DNA of 64,000 nt from Xestospongia muta (lineage: Eukaryota; Porifera; Demospongiae; Haplosclerida; Petrosiidae): contig OY848918.1 in the NCBI GenBank assembly GCA_963693285.1, positions 20,285,484-20,349,483 on the forward strand, read 5' to 3'. Positions 1-13,100 of this stretch are shown piece after piece. Made by a program: the position numbers and the translations under genes. Each line of letters opens with the position of its first letter. Within the stretch, counting starts at the first letter, position 1. Below the pieces are notes generated by a model. The model had not been told where the DNA came from and searched no databases. It worked only from the letters and a program-made list of their open reading frames with translations.

Positions 1-278
1 AGCTTGTGAGTCTTTTGACAGATATTGAGTATGAGTGGGACAAGATAGGCATCGCTTTAGAAGTAGAAGATCGTGTCCTAGGTGGTTTAAATCGAAGTCA
101 TGATGATAACACGACAAAACTTATTACAGTCTTACGAAGTTGGATGAATACATTTCCATCAAGAAGTACCTGGGATGTTGTTCTTGCTGCAGTAGAAGGC
201 CCAATTGTGAAACATCCCTCCACTGCTTTAAAGATTCGAAAGTTTTTAGCCAAACCAGAGGTCCAGTCAAAATATTAA
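1..278 (+). CDS. Death-domain exon, 5' end outside the window
   Basis: The frame is open from the window edge to a TAA at 276-278 and encodes a helical Death-fold module of about 90 residues. Visible hallmarks are YEWDKIGIAL near the start, LRSWMNTF in the middle and STWDVVLAAVEGP towards the end. The same layout recurs in the exons at 5277-5555 and 14722-14994 (KWQEIGNLL / SWLDNEPTP / IEGPL). Death domains mediate protein-protein interaction in apoptosis and innate immunity. The sequence shows two possible ends. Either the protein stops at 278, or a weak donor (GAG|GTCCAG, about 260) splices in phase 0 to the ankyrin exon at 687. The second option matches where the other Death exons end, but the donor is poor. 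No start codon is visible, so the upstream part lies outside the window. Confidence 0.7.
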   Translation, partial: LVSLLTDIEYEWDKIGIALEVEDRVLGGLNRSHDDNTTKLITVLRSWMNTFPSRSTWDVVLAAVEGPIVKHPSTALKIRKFLAKPEVQSKY

Positions 279-686
279 ATAAATAGTGTTGTACACATGT
301 ACAATTTTAGTTTTAGCAGAACCCTTTTAGATTTTTTGAGAACAAATTTTACTTTGTATTTTAATTGTTTTAGCTAAAATTTTCTCTAGCAGCTGGAGAT
401 TATAATTGATTTTGTCTCAATTTACATTTTCTACTATACATGTATGTTTTTTTCTTTTCTGCTATGTTATGTCAACATGAGTAGTCATAACTTTATTATA
501 AAGTTATAATGTATGACAATATATTATACAGGCAAAGTAGTTGTATAAAACTTGTACCGTACTATACTTGTAGAATTGTAATTGACATTTTTTCTGTGAT
601 ATATAATAACAGCAAAGATTTTCTCATAGTCTATCAGTACAGTCTATGTACATGTATTACTTTGTATTGTTGTCTATATTTTTTAG
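279..686 (+). other. Non-coding gap, intron or intergenic
   Basis: AT-rich sequence with no recognisable coding content. It ends in a good acceptor (TTTTTTAG at 679-686) directly before the first ankyrin exon. Whether it is an intron joining the Death exon to the ankyrin exons or the space between two genes cannot be decided from the sequence. Confidence 0.5.
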
Positions 687-3600
687 GATTTGAGGACTCC
701 TTTGCATGATGCTGCAAGTACTGGAGAGAGTAAAGTTGCTACACTTTTGATTAACTGTGGAGCTAATCTAAATTCTATTGATAAAGTTAGTACTATATAA
801 ATTTATTTATAATGTTGTTATGCATACAAGTTATGATGTAGCACCTCCTCTTTACAAGGTGTCATACTTGTACATATATATACTTACTAGTACATATTTA
901 CATACTTGTAAAATTTAGGTTAGTAATAAATAGTGAAATTATATATAACTCAAGACTGTTTGCATACGAAAGACAATGCTACTAAAAGTTTGAAACAAGA
1001 AAAGAGTGTGATTAAATAAACATTATGAATGTTGAATAGGCTTATTGCAAATTATGGGTTAGCCTTGAGAGGTAAGCAATGGGGGTATCCTCACATTTTC
1101 CTGTTAACAGAGTCTTAAGGCTGGTTTACATAAGAAGCGTTTCAATGCGTAGCGTTTGCGAAGGCGTTAACTGCGTTGCGTAGGGCTACGTACTGAATGT
1201 TCATATAAACCTCACGCAATCACGTGGGGTTGTTTAATTAGACCCGCCGATCGAAAAAGGAGAAAATGGCTGAGGCTGTGTTGCTCCTTGCTCTGCTGAA
1301 TAGACGACGAAAAAGGAGACAGACACGTATAAGAACAATGTGGGTAACTATAAGAAAGGCTCAAGATTTTTAAAAATACTCATGGATTAAAGTTGATTAA
1401 AATTGTAATCAATTAAAAGTAAAAAATGAATTTAAATTGTATTTTTAACCATCGACAAGTATAACAATCAATAAATTAATTAACATTTTCCATGAATGTT
1501 ACGATGATGGTTGTGACTAATTATGCTTGAGGCTAGTACATTAGTAACAGACAAGATGTGAATCAAGAAAAGTTCAATTGTAACTGAAGGAAATGTATTC
1601 ATCAGAAAATTCAAGTTTCTTTTTTTTATCTAGGATGGCAACACTCCATTGATGTTAGCATGTCTGGGAGGACACCAGTCAATAGCAATGACTCTATTAG
1701 AGAAAGGAGCTGATAGGCAATTAGCTAATAAAGTTAGTTAATGAACAATATACTTTGGATCACAGTAACAGTAACATTCCAAATCAGAATAAGGACAGTG
1801 CATACACCTATTAATATTATAAAATAATTTAATTATAACAAACAACTTATCATGTGTGAACAGTGAATTTATATAAGCTGGTATTAGTGAATGAAACTTA
1901 CAAAATATATTAACCATATATGTTTTAATACTAGAATGGAGAGACAGCTTTGACAATAGCAGAGAAAAAGGCTAGGGATGTTTATAAAAAGCTTGCTGAT
2001 GATAACAGTAAGTATAACAATCATGAAAACATAATTATTATGATTTATTGTTCCTTTAGACAAGGAGATGTTATTGCAAGCCCTTGAAGAAGGCTATGTC
2101 ATCTTAAAAATTATAAAATTGTTATTAGCTGGTCCACCTGCTGTCGGTAAGACCTCTTTTAAACACCTACTCTTTAACTGGGAGCCACCACGTCATCATC
2201 ATAGTACAGCTATTGCTGATCGACCTATTAGAGCTGTTGAAAGAGTAGCCACTCTTGAGGGTGCAAATAGTTGGGAAATTATCACAACAGAAGAGCTTAT
2301 GCAAATGCTAGCTGAAGACATTCACATTCAAGCAAAGGGTTCAAGGCCTATACTAGAAACCCAATCTTCAAGTACATCTAAAACAGCACCTTTAAACGTA
2401 ACAAGTTCGGAAATGAAGGACCCACTACAACCAACCAACCACTCCATAGCTCAAGATTTGCCATCACTCTCTTTAGATACAAGTAATGAATATAATAACA
2501 CAGATGTTGTATTTCATTCAGAAGCTAACCTAGAACAAAATTCAAAGTCAAAGATAGAAATGTCCAGTGAAGAGACACATCCTAAGAAATTGGACCATTT
2601 AGAACAGAAAAGAAAAGGAAAGGAGAAAGTTGAAAATCAGTCCAATCAACCATTACAAGATTCTCAATCTGTTAAAATTGATGTTGATGTTACTAAGGTA
2701 GCTAAGAAGGAAAATATTCTACAACTCTCTAAAGGTATTCTCACTGCAATGAGAAATGCAGCATCTCGACAGCTGTCCAAATCTACCTGGATATATGTAC
2801 TCGATAGTGGTGGGCAGCCACAATTTGCTGATGTATCTAGAGCATTTGTACGTGGCAATACAGTCATTGTGATTGTACACAAGTTGACAGATCGACTGTC
2901 AAGTAAGCCAATCTTTCAGTATTCTATTGATGGTAAGCCATTAACCCAACCTAAAGAGCTTAGGATGACCAATCTTCAGCTCATTACAACATATGTGCGT
3001 TCTATCTCATCAGCTAAACTAGCAGCAGTTGATGGTGCAGACAGTGAGTCATCGCCTACATTCCTCATCATTGGTACCTATGAAGACAAAATGAGAGGTC
3101 TTGGAAAGTTGTTTCGGGAGTCATTAAAGAAAAAGAATGCACAACTTATAGCAGCTTTGCAACAATACAAAGATCAATTGATATTCTATAATGAATCAGA
3201 GCAAGAGCTTATCTTCCCTGTTGATAATATGTGCCTAAAAAATCGTGAAGATCTCTCATCTCTTGTTAGAACATATGTTATTGGCCGTAAGAAAGCAGTT
3301 ATAAAGAAGAAAGTCCCTATTCGTTGGTATGTTTTGGAGTCTAATATTAAAGAAGAAGGAGAGAAAAATAATCATGGTATTGTATCTCAAAATCAATGTC
3401 AAGACATTGGTCTGACACTAGAAATGACTAAGACTCAAATACAAGGAGCTATTGCATTTTTCAAATCTCTCTCTGTTTTTCTACACTTTAACACTTGCTC
3501 TCACCTCGTTTTTACAAATCCACAATATTTCTTAGATGCGCTTTCCAATATCATTCGTATATCATTCGTTGATTTCCCACAAAAAGTATTACAGAAAGGA

Positions 3601-6600
3601 AAGATTTTGCCACCAAATGCTCACCGCCGACTTCAAGAAGAAGGGTTGTTTACAATTGATCTTCTAGATCTCGTATCTATTCAATTTGCACCAGGTCTTT
3701 TTGAAAAAGCTGACCTATTAGGCTTGCTATGTCACCTCTGTATTGTAGCTGAAGTACGTCGTGATGAATCCACATATTACTTTATTCCAACTGCTTTATC
3801 TCCTAAACATCTAACCACTAAAGAAAAGAAAAAATTTGCCAGAACATGTGATCCATTGGTTTTATCTTTTGAACATGGAGTTGTACCTCAGGTAAGAACA
3901 GTCTGAAACATTTAATCTGTATTAATTCTTGTTTTCTTAGGGTTTATTTCCGGCTGCAGTTGTGGCATTGTTAAATCGTAAAGAACATCCGTTCTTCACA
4001 CTCGAGTGTCTTAATTCACAATTTCCTTGTCAACTCAGATTTGCTGTTAAATTGCAGTCTTCCAAACCTCGTGGATCATTACTTTTAGTAGACACAATGC
4101 TATGGATGGAAATCTATTGGACTGGTGATCCAGCTGAATGCTCCACTCTACGTTCTCTAGTTACTGCTGCCATTGACTCCTGTGCTGAACCTTTAGCTTA
4201 TCATCCTTCTGCTCTGAAGTGTGATCCTGGCACTCTCTGTAACCTGAAACATCATGTTCAGCAAGATATGCCTCCTGTTCATGTAGCACTTGTTACTGTT
4301 AACAAAAGAAAGGAAGTTAAAGTGTCTTGTACTAAACAAGACTTGCCACCAGTGGAGTTGAGTAAAATGTTTCAGCCATGGATGGAAGGATTTGGTGAGT
4401 CATTTTATTTTTAGAATCTTTTACTTTATTCGACTTTTTATATATTTAGAGAAGGAAGATGTTAGTAAAGACAATAATAGTACCACTATTTTACAAGTAC
4501 AACCTAAGTCAGGTTAGTTAATATCCATTCAATTTTAGCAACAAATAGTCTTTATGTAAACTAAAAAGAAAGTCTGTTTTAATTGACTGTTTATATTCAC
4601 TCTAGACAATCAAGGCACTGATATAGATATAACAAATACATCATCAGGACTGCCACTGGTACCTCCCAAAAGTGAAGGTATAATTAAGGAATGTTTTGTC
4701 ATATATTGCTATTTAAATGTGATTGGACAGAGCTCAATGTGATAATGATGTCAATTATCCTTAGTTAACACTAATGTCTAGTCATATAACATATTGTACA
4801 TATAAATGACATGTTTATGCATAATCATTTGAACTGTAACAAAGAATCAAGGGCTTTTCTACACTCCATAGTTCTCTAAAGAATATTAGTAAATAATTAA
4901 TATTGATTAAATTATGTGGTGTGGCAAACAAAGCAATTGATCTGACATTTTCTCAGTTTCTGAATGTCTAGCACTAAGTAATAATGAATTTTGTGAATTA
5001 GTTCTAGACATCAGCATCATAAGAATAGAATGACTGATAGTTCTACATTATACATTTAACATTATGGATACTAAAGACCATATATATTATAGTATTTCAT
5101 TTTTAAGCATTTGTCCACATCTTTGCAATTAATAAATTAATAAAAGATGGCCTTGGTTGTTTTGTGTGATGCTATCACTTTTATTAATTATCATAATTAT
5201 TATGTTTCATTATAGTATGTTCCAATTTTGAATATATCCACTTCATTTCATTTATATTTGTTTTTTGACTTTACAGTCAACAAACCAGAGAAACATATTC
5301 TACTTAGGTTTCTTTCTTCTGTTACTGCAAAATGGCAAGAGATAGGAAATCTACTTGAAGTTGACTCTAATACTATTGAGATGTTGTATAATTGTAATAT
5401 CTCTGACCAAATGAAGATGTCAAAGATGCTGCAGAGCTGGTTAGATAATGAGCCTACTCCAGTGACATGGGATCATTTCATTAGTGTCATTGAGGGTCCT
5501 CTACAGATGAAATCACTTGCTATTGATATCCGCCAATTCCTTGGTATTGAATCAGGTCAGTTATTCTACTAATTTCTAACAATATTTAGTTTATAATTTT
5601 AACTGATACATTAACAATCTTGTGCTTTGTTTACTATTAATTTTTTTAGCTGAGTATGACTCTAAAGCTAATTTGACTACTGAATGTGAGATAATACCCA
5701 ATGATCCAGTTACTTTTGGTAGGTTATTTTCTATACTGACATGTTTCTTTGCTCTTGATATATGTATCATTTTAGTAATTGTTTTAAATTTTATTATTAT
5801 TCATTAGTTCCAAAGAAACCTATTTCCTTTTCATCTTCAATTGAATCAAGTAGCCAATCTCATGACCAACATGGAGCTACCATCAGTGAATCAAGGCAAC
5901 AAGGTTAGTAACTATTAGTGTTAAAGCATTAATACAAATCATATTGTCTGTATGTCTATAATGTAGATTAAAATTATGAAACTTAAGGACTACTATCTTT
6001 TATGTTGAATTCTAAATATATTTATCATTTGTGTTAATCCATAGACTATATCTTTCATTTCATTTGATTAGTCAATCAACTGTATGCTTGCTAAGTACAT
6101 ATTCAATGTATTCTTTTAAAAGTTCAATATTTTAATGATATAAGCCTTTCGTATTATTATTATATTTTGCTGTTATGATCTAGGAAGTGCTTTCACATGA
6201 TATAATATAAATGAAAATGCCAACTTTTGAATTTAATTTCCTAACTAAGGAATTCACTTAATTGTATTATATAATAAAACAGTAACATGTAGGTAAAGAG
6301 AAGGTAGAGGAATGTCAGGCATCTACACAAATAATTAAAATGTCTTACATTTCCCTCACTAGTCAATTTATATTTTCAAAACAGACATTGTTAACAGCTT
6401 GGAGACTTGCTCTTACATTAAAGATGTCAATGCTACAGACACAATTTTATTGAAACTATTTAAGGCAGCAGTAGAGCAAACTTGCACAATGAGTTGTAAT
6501 TCATCCATTGTTCATTCCACAATTAGTTGTTTTCATAGTCCTTGCTTAATTAAGTGTTGTTAATATATAAGAATGTCACTAGCATGAAAAACTGAAATTA

Positions 6601-7264
6601 GACAAATTAGTTATCTACGTGTGGTCTTCATGCTTTCTCTCCCTTCCTGTTTTTCTCTCATTCTGTCATTATGGTTCCTTTCAAAGGTAGTAATGTATTG
6701 ACATTATTTTTATGTAGAATCATTTCCTGGTCATATGCATACAGAAGATTCAAGAAGCTCATTTTCAATCACAGGTAAGTCAATACATTTATTCTTTCAA
6801 GCACTACTTTGTAAAGTATGACATGACTATGTTACTATTACAAAGCCTGTTCAACTCATAAGACTATAATTATGTAGTGATCTGATACAGACTAACCATC
6901 TCATTATATATAATTACTGGTACTTCGGTTTTTTCTCTTCATTCTATAGATGGTACTCTAAACTGTGAAATATGTAGAAGAGCATTAGTTCAATGTACTA
7001 ATATTATTGTTGAGTCAAATATCGATCCCATTGCCCTAGCAAGAAATCTGTATGCAAAAGAAGTTATTTCTGAGAATATTTACAGAAAGGTTAAGGACAG
7101 GTTAACAGGAGAGACAACTTTTGAACGTCTTGATCGGATTCTTGATGATCTAAAGGATCATGTCAAACACAATGCTAGCACCTTCACAATTTTTTTAGAT
7201 ATTTTAAAAGATGATAGTTTAAATCAACGTGACTTAGCTGACATAATAATGTCAAAATATAAAG
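687..7264 (+). CDS. Ankyrin / ROC-COR GTPase / Death-fold protein (main part)
   Basis: The exons join in phase with GT...AG borders: 687-785, 1634-1732, 1935-2007, 2060-3891, 3941-4394, 4450-4512, 4606-4677, 5277-5555, 5650-5718, 5808-5903, 6718-6774 and 6950-7264, continuing at 14722. The first two exons are each exactly 99 nt, one 33-residue ankyrin repeat each (TPLHDAA, TPLMLACLGGH); the third begins another repeat. The long exon has a P-loop (GPPAVGKT), a switch-II-like DSGGQPQF and a G4-like GTYEDK instead of canonical NKxD. A COR-like region with NPQYFLDALSNIIRI follows. About 200 low-complexity Ser/Lys/Glu-rich residues separate the P-loop from DSGGQ. The exon at 5277 is a Death domain; the one at 6950 resembles a CARD-type Death fold (ALARNLYAKEVIS...). 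The architecture recalls DAPK1 without its kinase and suggests a cytosolic signalling scaffold or switch (inference). No disruption is visible. Confidence 0.8.
1115..1373 (+). mobile_element. Harbinger-like transposon remnant in an intron
   Basis: A short stretch of locally higher GC lies in the intron between ankyrin exons 1 and 2. It starts with TTAAGGCTGGTTTACATAAG, which resembles a PIF/Harbinger terminus with its T/A-rich 3-bp target. It contains a small frame from ATG 1266 to TAA 1371-1373 with an Arg/Lys-rich stretch (NRRRKRRQTRIRTMW), typical of the first residues of animal Harbinger transposases. No opposite terminus or DDE domain is seen, so this is at best a truncated or MITE-like copy. 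The assignment rests on general resemblance. Confidence 0.4.
4678..5276 (+). other. Intron before the first Death exon
   Basis: AT-rich intron bounded by a GT donor at 4678 and a TTTACAG acceptor ending at 5276. No coding or repeat content recognised. Confidence 0.6.
5904..6717 (+). other. Intron, nothing recognised inside
   Basis: AT-rich intron between the small linker exon 5808-5903 and the exon at 6718-6774. The GT donor and TAG acceptor are visible. No recognisable coding sequence was found on either strand. Confidence 0.55.
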
Positions 7265-9205
7265 GTATTATACATTAAATTTTAGTTCTTATGAAGTTTA
7301 GTAATTACTTTTTGTTTCAGAATTGTCTACATTGAAGTTTTAAAATAGAGTTTGCAACTTTTCAAGTTACAAGTAAACAACAATTTTACATAGTTTACAC
7401 ATTATAAGATAATTATAATGTTTCGTTTTGTTATTGTTTCATCAGTTATTGAAATGTCTATTTTGGAAATGTCATTATTTTATGACTGCATGTATGTGAT
7501 ATATATAATTTTAATATATCTCATGTATTGTGACACATTTTTTTGATGGATATTATATATGTAAAGACCTTTAACTCATAAATGTTTTATCGATATATAC
7601 TAAACTTTCATAGATATATGGAAATATCCATACAGAACCCCGACCAATTTAATTGCAAAACAGACAAGACACTAATTCATTTTATCTTTATTGTGAAATT
7701 CAAGTTTTTATATTGATTTTTCTTCTTAGAGTTTTTGAAAACTAGTGAGAAGTAAGACTTTATATTATATGAAGATAATGGTGTACTTATTATTATACAA
7801 CTCAATTAACTTACATTAAGGGGTTTACTCATTTAACTTCCTTCCACAGTAAAACTAATATCTATTTTTATGTCACAATTTTACACCAGTTGGCACACTC
7901 AACTGGAAGTGGTGTAACATTACACCAAATAATGTGAAAATAAACACATTCAACTGAAAGATTTTAATAATGACCTTTGAACTCACTTAAAATATTTTCC
8001 AATTATAAAACACTGAACAAGAGTAATATTCTCCCATGATATAGTCCAGGTTGCATTGGTGTAGTAAAATCGTTCCATGAGTAACTCTAGGCATTAAATC
8101 CTTTTTACACTAAAATCTGTAGGACCATTGAACAATAATAGCAACATTTAGTAACTTTCAACTATCTTTTTTAGTCTTATTTTATTACTGTCATTATTGG
8201 TCTGGGATTAGAATCATTGGAATCATTCTCATATATGTGCTCCATTATACTCATTTTACAGTGACACTGGATCTGGCCCAGGGTCTGACATAAATAGCAA
8301 GTTATTAAAAAGTTAACTTTAGAGTAATGTGAATTAATTATAAATATAATTACATTCCATAAATTTAATTATTAATTTCATTTTTTACCTGTGGTTTGGT
8401 ACTGTCTAATTAGAGCAGCCATCATCATCATAAATTGTAGATATTCATTATTGAAATAATTACTATAATCATCACTATTCATGTTTCTTGGAATTGATGT
8501 CTGACAGTGAGCTGAAGAGGAATTTAATCTGAAGAAAGTCTCTTGACTAATATGAAAATTTAACTAAGAAAGGTTAATTTTATACCTTATCAACAGCTTC
8601 CCATCCATATTTTACAGCTGCCCAACAGCAATAGATGTAGACTTCAGTCATAGCTATAGGAAAAGTAACAGATGCTCTGCATATATTGCTTGATAATTAC
8701 AGCTGGGCAACAGTAAAAAGTGATAAATTTCCTAAGTGAAGAAAATACATATTGTTCTCTAATTGCATGTTCATATCTGGAGTGGAAACAGAGCAACTGA
8801 TTGAATTATTTTATAATTATAACAGCTATTGTCCTATTTCGATAATCAGCATGGTAAAGGTTGTTAACAAGTTAATGTAGTAGTTTTCTTAACTAACTAT
8901 AATAGGTTGATACTTTTTCATGTACTGTAATCTGGTATGCATAAACTATTCCATTGTTGACTAGATGTAAATATCACCGATACATAAACTGACTAGCTGT
9001 TTATGTATTTGTCAACATTAGGAGGCTTGGTAACTGTTACTTAGTTAAGTAATCTATGTTGCTTAATCTCTTCACCTTTTCCACTCTAAATATAAACATC
9101 CAATAAAGGGCAGCCGTTGTTTACCATTTAACACTTACCGTTGTTTACAAATTACTATACAGCTGGTCAACAAGAGAAAGTAATATTTTTCTTAAACAGA
9201 GAAAT
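7265..9205 (+). other. First part of the large 7.5-kb intron
   Basis: AT-rich sequence following the donor at 7265. It contains a minus-strand first-exon relic of the small-protein family (8389-8482) and, around 8640-9170, stretches rich in the CAGC(T/C)GTTG motif that also recur near 32.7, 53.6, 55.1 and 56.4 kb. No host exon is recognised, so the intron appears to run to 14721. Confidence 0.5.
8389..8482 (-). pseudogene. First-exon relic of the small-protein family
   Basis: On the minus strand an ATG at 8482 opens a 94-nt frame that ends at a good donor (CACAG|GTAAAA). It begins MNSDDYSNYFNNEYL, clearly related to MSSDYYSSYFNNK, the start of the intact gene at 54046. The splice phase (1) equals that of the family. 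The bases just upstream also resemble the leaders of the genes at 31283 and 54046. I found no matching second or third exon downstream, so this is probably a stranded 5' piece inside the intron of the ankyrin/ROC gene. Confidence 0.5.
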
Positions 9206-9984
9206 AACATCTACCCTCGAGGTGACGAGGGTCAAATTGAAATGGCAGTACATGGTACGCTCTCTGCTTACGATTTTGCTGTTGAGCCACGGACAATTTA
9301 TGTTGAAAGATTAAACCAGTATTTCATTGCTAATGACGTGAAAGACAGTAGTAAGTAGAGGGCAATTTTGTTAGCAGCATGTGGTTCAAAAACTTTCCAG
9401 CTTATTCGTAGTTTAACAGAAGAGGATCCAACCTCGAAACCATACAACGACGTAGTTCAGTTGGTTAAGGACTATTACAACCCGAAACCGTCAGTTATAG
9501 TACAACGTTATAAATTCAAGTCCTGAGTTAGTGGGACAGACGTGATAAAGCAGGCTCTAAGGAGTGGGATAGGAGGAAATGTTCAAGAAATGTTGTCAAA
9601 GTTTTTGTTTATGTACCGTATCACACTTCATACAACAACAGGGGTACCACAATCAGAATTGTTAATAGGTCACCGTCTTAGATCAGGGTTGGATTTATAT
9701 TTTCCAGAAGTCAAAGAAACAGTAGTAAATGCGCTGAATAACCAGAAAAGATATTATGACAGCTCTAAACATTTGCAGGTGTCTTCAATCGGAGACAAGG
9801 TGTTGGTTAAACACTTCAGATCGTCCAGTCCAAAATAGTTAAGTGGCACAGTTGTTAGACCAGGTGGTCGTTTGCATATTGTCAAGTTACAAAATAGTTC
9901 GACAATTAGGTGACACATTGATCACGTTAGAAGACAAGAATTTAATGTTAAAAACAGTGGACAAGAGATTGTTGATCCAGAGAT

Positions 9985-9993
9985 AATAATAAA
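9985..9993 (+). repeat. Left 9-bp target-site duplication of the MULE
   Basis: AATAATAAA, repeated exactly at 13902-13910 on the other side of the element. Nine bases is the typical target duplication for Mutator-like elements. Confidence 0.9.
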
Positions 9994-10124
9994 CGCTGTG
10001 TCTACAGTCCCGGTTCCGGGATCGTTCGTCATTACCTTATTCTCCCGGAACCGGGAAATTAAGCCATTTCACAAGTGATCCCGGTTCCGGGAATACAAGA
10101 TATTAGCTTATTTTACCGATTCCA
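9994..10124 (+). repeat. Left terminal inverted repeat of the MULE
   Basis: Matches the reverse complement of 13774-13901 almost throughout. It contains three copies of CCCGGttCCGGG / CCCGGaaCCGGG at 10009-10020, 10044-10055 and 10080-10091, spaced 35-36 bp, which are plausible transposase binding sites (inference). The transposase start at 10126 or 10153 lies directly after it, so the arm probably also acts as promoter. Confidence 0.88.
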
Positions 10125-10125
10125 G

Positions 10126-13100
10126 ATGACCACACCTTTGTACACGTGTAGAATGGCTGTTCAAAAAGAGAGACCAGCTGTTGTGGCTGTTCCAGTGGCT
10201 GAAAATGAAGAAGAGAGTGTTTCTATGGATGACAGTGTGAATTTTGTTGTTGGGGAGCGATTTGAAACATATGAAAAGTTAGAAGAAAAGTTAAAAAAGT
10301 ACAAGACCAAGACATTTTGTGAGCTATGGAAGAGAGATGCTAGAACAATAGAAGCAGCAAGAAAACGAATGGATAGACCATTGAAAACAGCATTGAGATA
10401 CTATGACTTAAAATTCTGCTGCATTCATGGAGGACAGACATTTAGGTCAAAAAGCAAAGGAATCAGAAGCATCTCGTAAGTGTTGCATTAAACGAAATTT
10501 TGCCTCATTGTTTCCTATGTTGTTAAGTTGAATAGACACCACACCACACTAAGGCACACTTATAACAGATTGATTTTCTTACTGCAACCTATATAGTTGG
10601 TGTGCCCTGCTGGTATATTATGCAAGCAAGTTTGTCATGTTAGGTTTTATTATTAGAACCTTTAAACAAGATTGTCCTGTACATGTCACTTTAAGAGCAA
10701 GTGGAGATGGTTCAGCTCTTGAAGTAAAATCTGTTTGTAATGAACACAGTCATGCTGTTTCACAGGTATGCTAATTAAGTCATGCTTTGTTTTTAACGAA
10801 CTTTGTTCTGCAGCAACTGTTCAAACATCTACCACATCAACGAACACTTTCCACTGAAGAAAAGAACAAAACTTCTAGATTAATTGGTTTAAGGGTCAAT
10901 AAGAAACTACTACAACAGGAATTGACTCAAGATTCAGGGAAAATCATTCTTCTAAAGGACCTGACGAACTTGGCGTCACTAGGAAGAAGTCAAACAAGGA
11001 ATAATTTGGATGCAACTGTTACATTGTTGAAAGATAAATATGGTAAGTGATCATACATGGTTCTTTATAAGATGGAGGTATATGGTGTGTATTTATAAAT
11101 ATATGACAAAATGTTTGTAGATTGATATTACAGAGAGTGTCAGAGATATTATGCATGTGTATTTTGCATAACTCTGTGTATACCTACAGGTGCAACTGTG
11201 GAGGTTTTTTCAGACAAAGATCAAGTCTTAAAAGGAATCTTTTTTCAAGACCAAATAATGCTAACTACTTTCCAAGCATATCCAGAACTGTTGTGTGTAG
11301 ATGCAACTTACAAATTGCTCCAACTTGGTTTTCCTACTTATATTTTCTTATGCGAAGATTCTAATGGTCTCAGTGAAGCTGTAGCTGTGTGCCTTCTGAC
11401 AATGGAAGATACAGATTGCATTAAATGGATGGTAGAAACTTTTAAGAAGTTCAATTCATCATGGAGTAAAGTACGTGTAGTAATGGCTGACAAGGACATT
11501 CAAGAAAGGGATGTCATTAAGCAGTGTCTTCCCAATGCATCGATTGTAATATGTTTATTTCATACACTGCGTACATTTAGGAGAGAGGTGACATGTGAAA
11601 TACTTGGGATAACATCTGGTCAGAGAACTTTGTGTTTAGAACTTTTACAAAAAATGGCTCATGCCTATTCTAAATCCCAATATGACTCTCTTTACTCTCA
11701 GTTTCAAAAGGACGTCCCAAAAGAGGTGTTAAAATACTTCAATTCAAATTGGCATTGTATCAGAAAGGAATGGGTGCTAGGAATGAAGTTTGTTGGTGGT
11801 TCATTTCTGAACAGTACAAACAATCGTCTTGAAGCCTTGAACGGGAAACTGAAGCAGGTCATTACCAGAAACAGCTCCTTAGAAGAATTTGTGGACAGTT
11901 TTTTTACTATTCTCACATCACTGAGGACTGAACGTGATCACAAAGCTGCTCTTCTATTACAAAGAGTTCGTATTTTTCCCTTTCAAGAAGGAAGTCCTGA
12001 ATATCGGTATTCAAGGTTGCTTACTTCCTATGCGTTTAAGTTTGTGATGAAGCAGCTGGAACTGATGGATAAAGTAAAGGAAATGAAGAACCTGGCAGGT
12101 AGTGAGGAGTTTGTCGTTGACACGTCTGAAGGACAGTGTGTTATTGGTCTCATGAAATGCTCATGTGTTTTCTTTACTGCAATGTCTTTGCCATGCCGAC
12201 ATATTTTTGCTTTGAGGAAAAGCCTTAATAAGCCACTGTTTGATTCTGAGCTTTGTGACAACCAGTGGAGAATGGCATATTATAGAGAAACACATCGAAT
12301 GTTTACTTCAGCTTCCCACCTTCAAGAACCATTTTTGGTCCAAACTACCAGCCAACCTCGTACATGAAAACTCAGTCAGCATCAAAAATTTCGTAAGGCT
12401 GTCATGTTAACGTCACAACTAGCTTCTTTGGCTAGTGAAGCTTCAAATGTACACTTTGAAATGCGGCTTTCTTTTCTATCAAATGTGATTCAACACTGGA
12501 AATGTGGGAAAGAGGTATCTTTAGTAGAAGTTCAAAAAGGTACATTTAGCTCATACACAAAGTAAATACATTTAAAAATTGTTTCCCTTACAGATGATAG
12601 CTTAGACTCAGATAGTGATGAAGAACATGACTGTGGAAATGAAAGAACAATGCTGCACCATTTGGATATACATGCTCCAAATGATGTGAGTCATCAATTT
12701 GTGTGCATGCATGGTATGATCCTATTTGAACAAGGTTATCAGTGTAATGAATCAGGGCCCAAATAATACTGCTGACTGTGCATCTACTGAAACATCTATG
12801 GAATGTAACAATTTTAATGGTAGTCATATTACATAAGAATTAACGTTAATAATTATGTGTTTTTTCAATACAGTAGATAATAACCAGGATTTGGTTATAC
12901 AAACTGATGTTGAGAGTGTAGCACTATATAACATGGAAGTAGTTGAAACTGAAACTCACAATGAATGTGGAATAGAAAGGGGTTCAAAGGACATGTTAGA
13001 TGACTCAAATTTTGATTCCACACTCAAACCTTTGGATTTAGGTACATGTATAATTATTTAGATGTTGTCGTGTTAAAGATATAATATAATTAGTTGTTAA

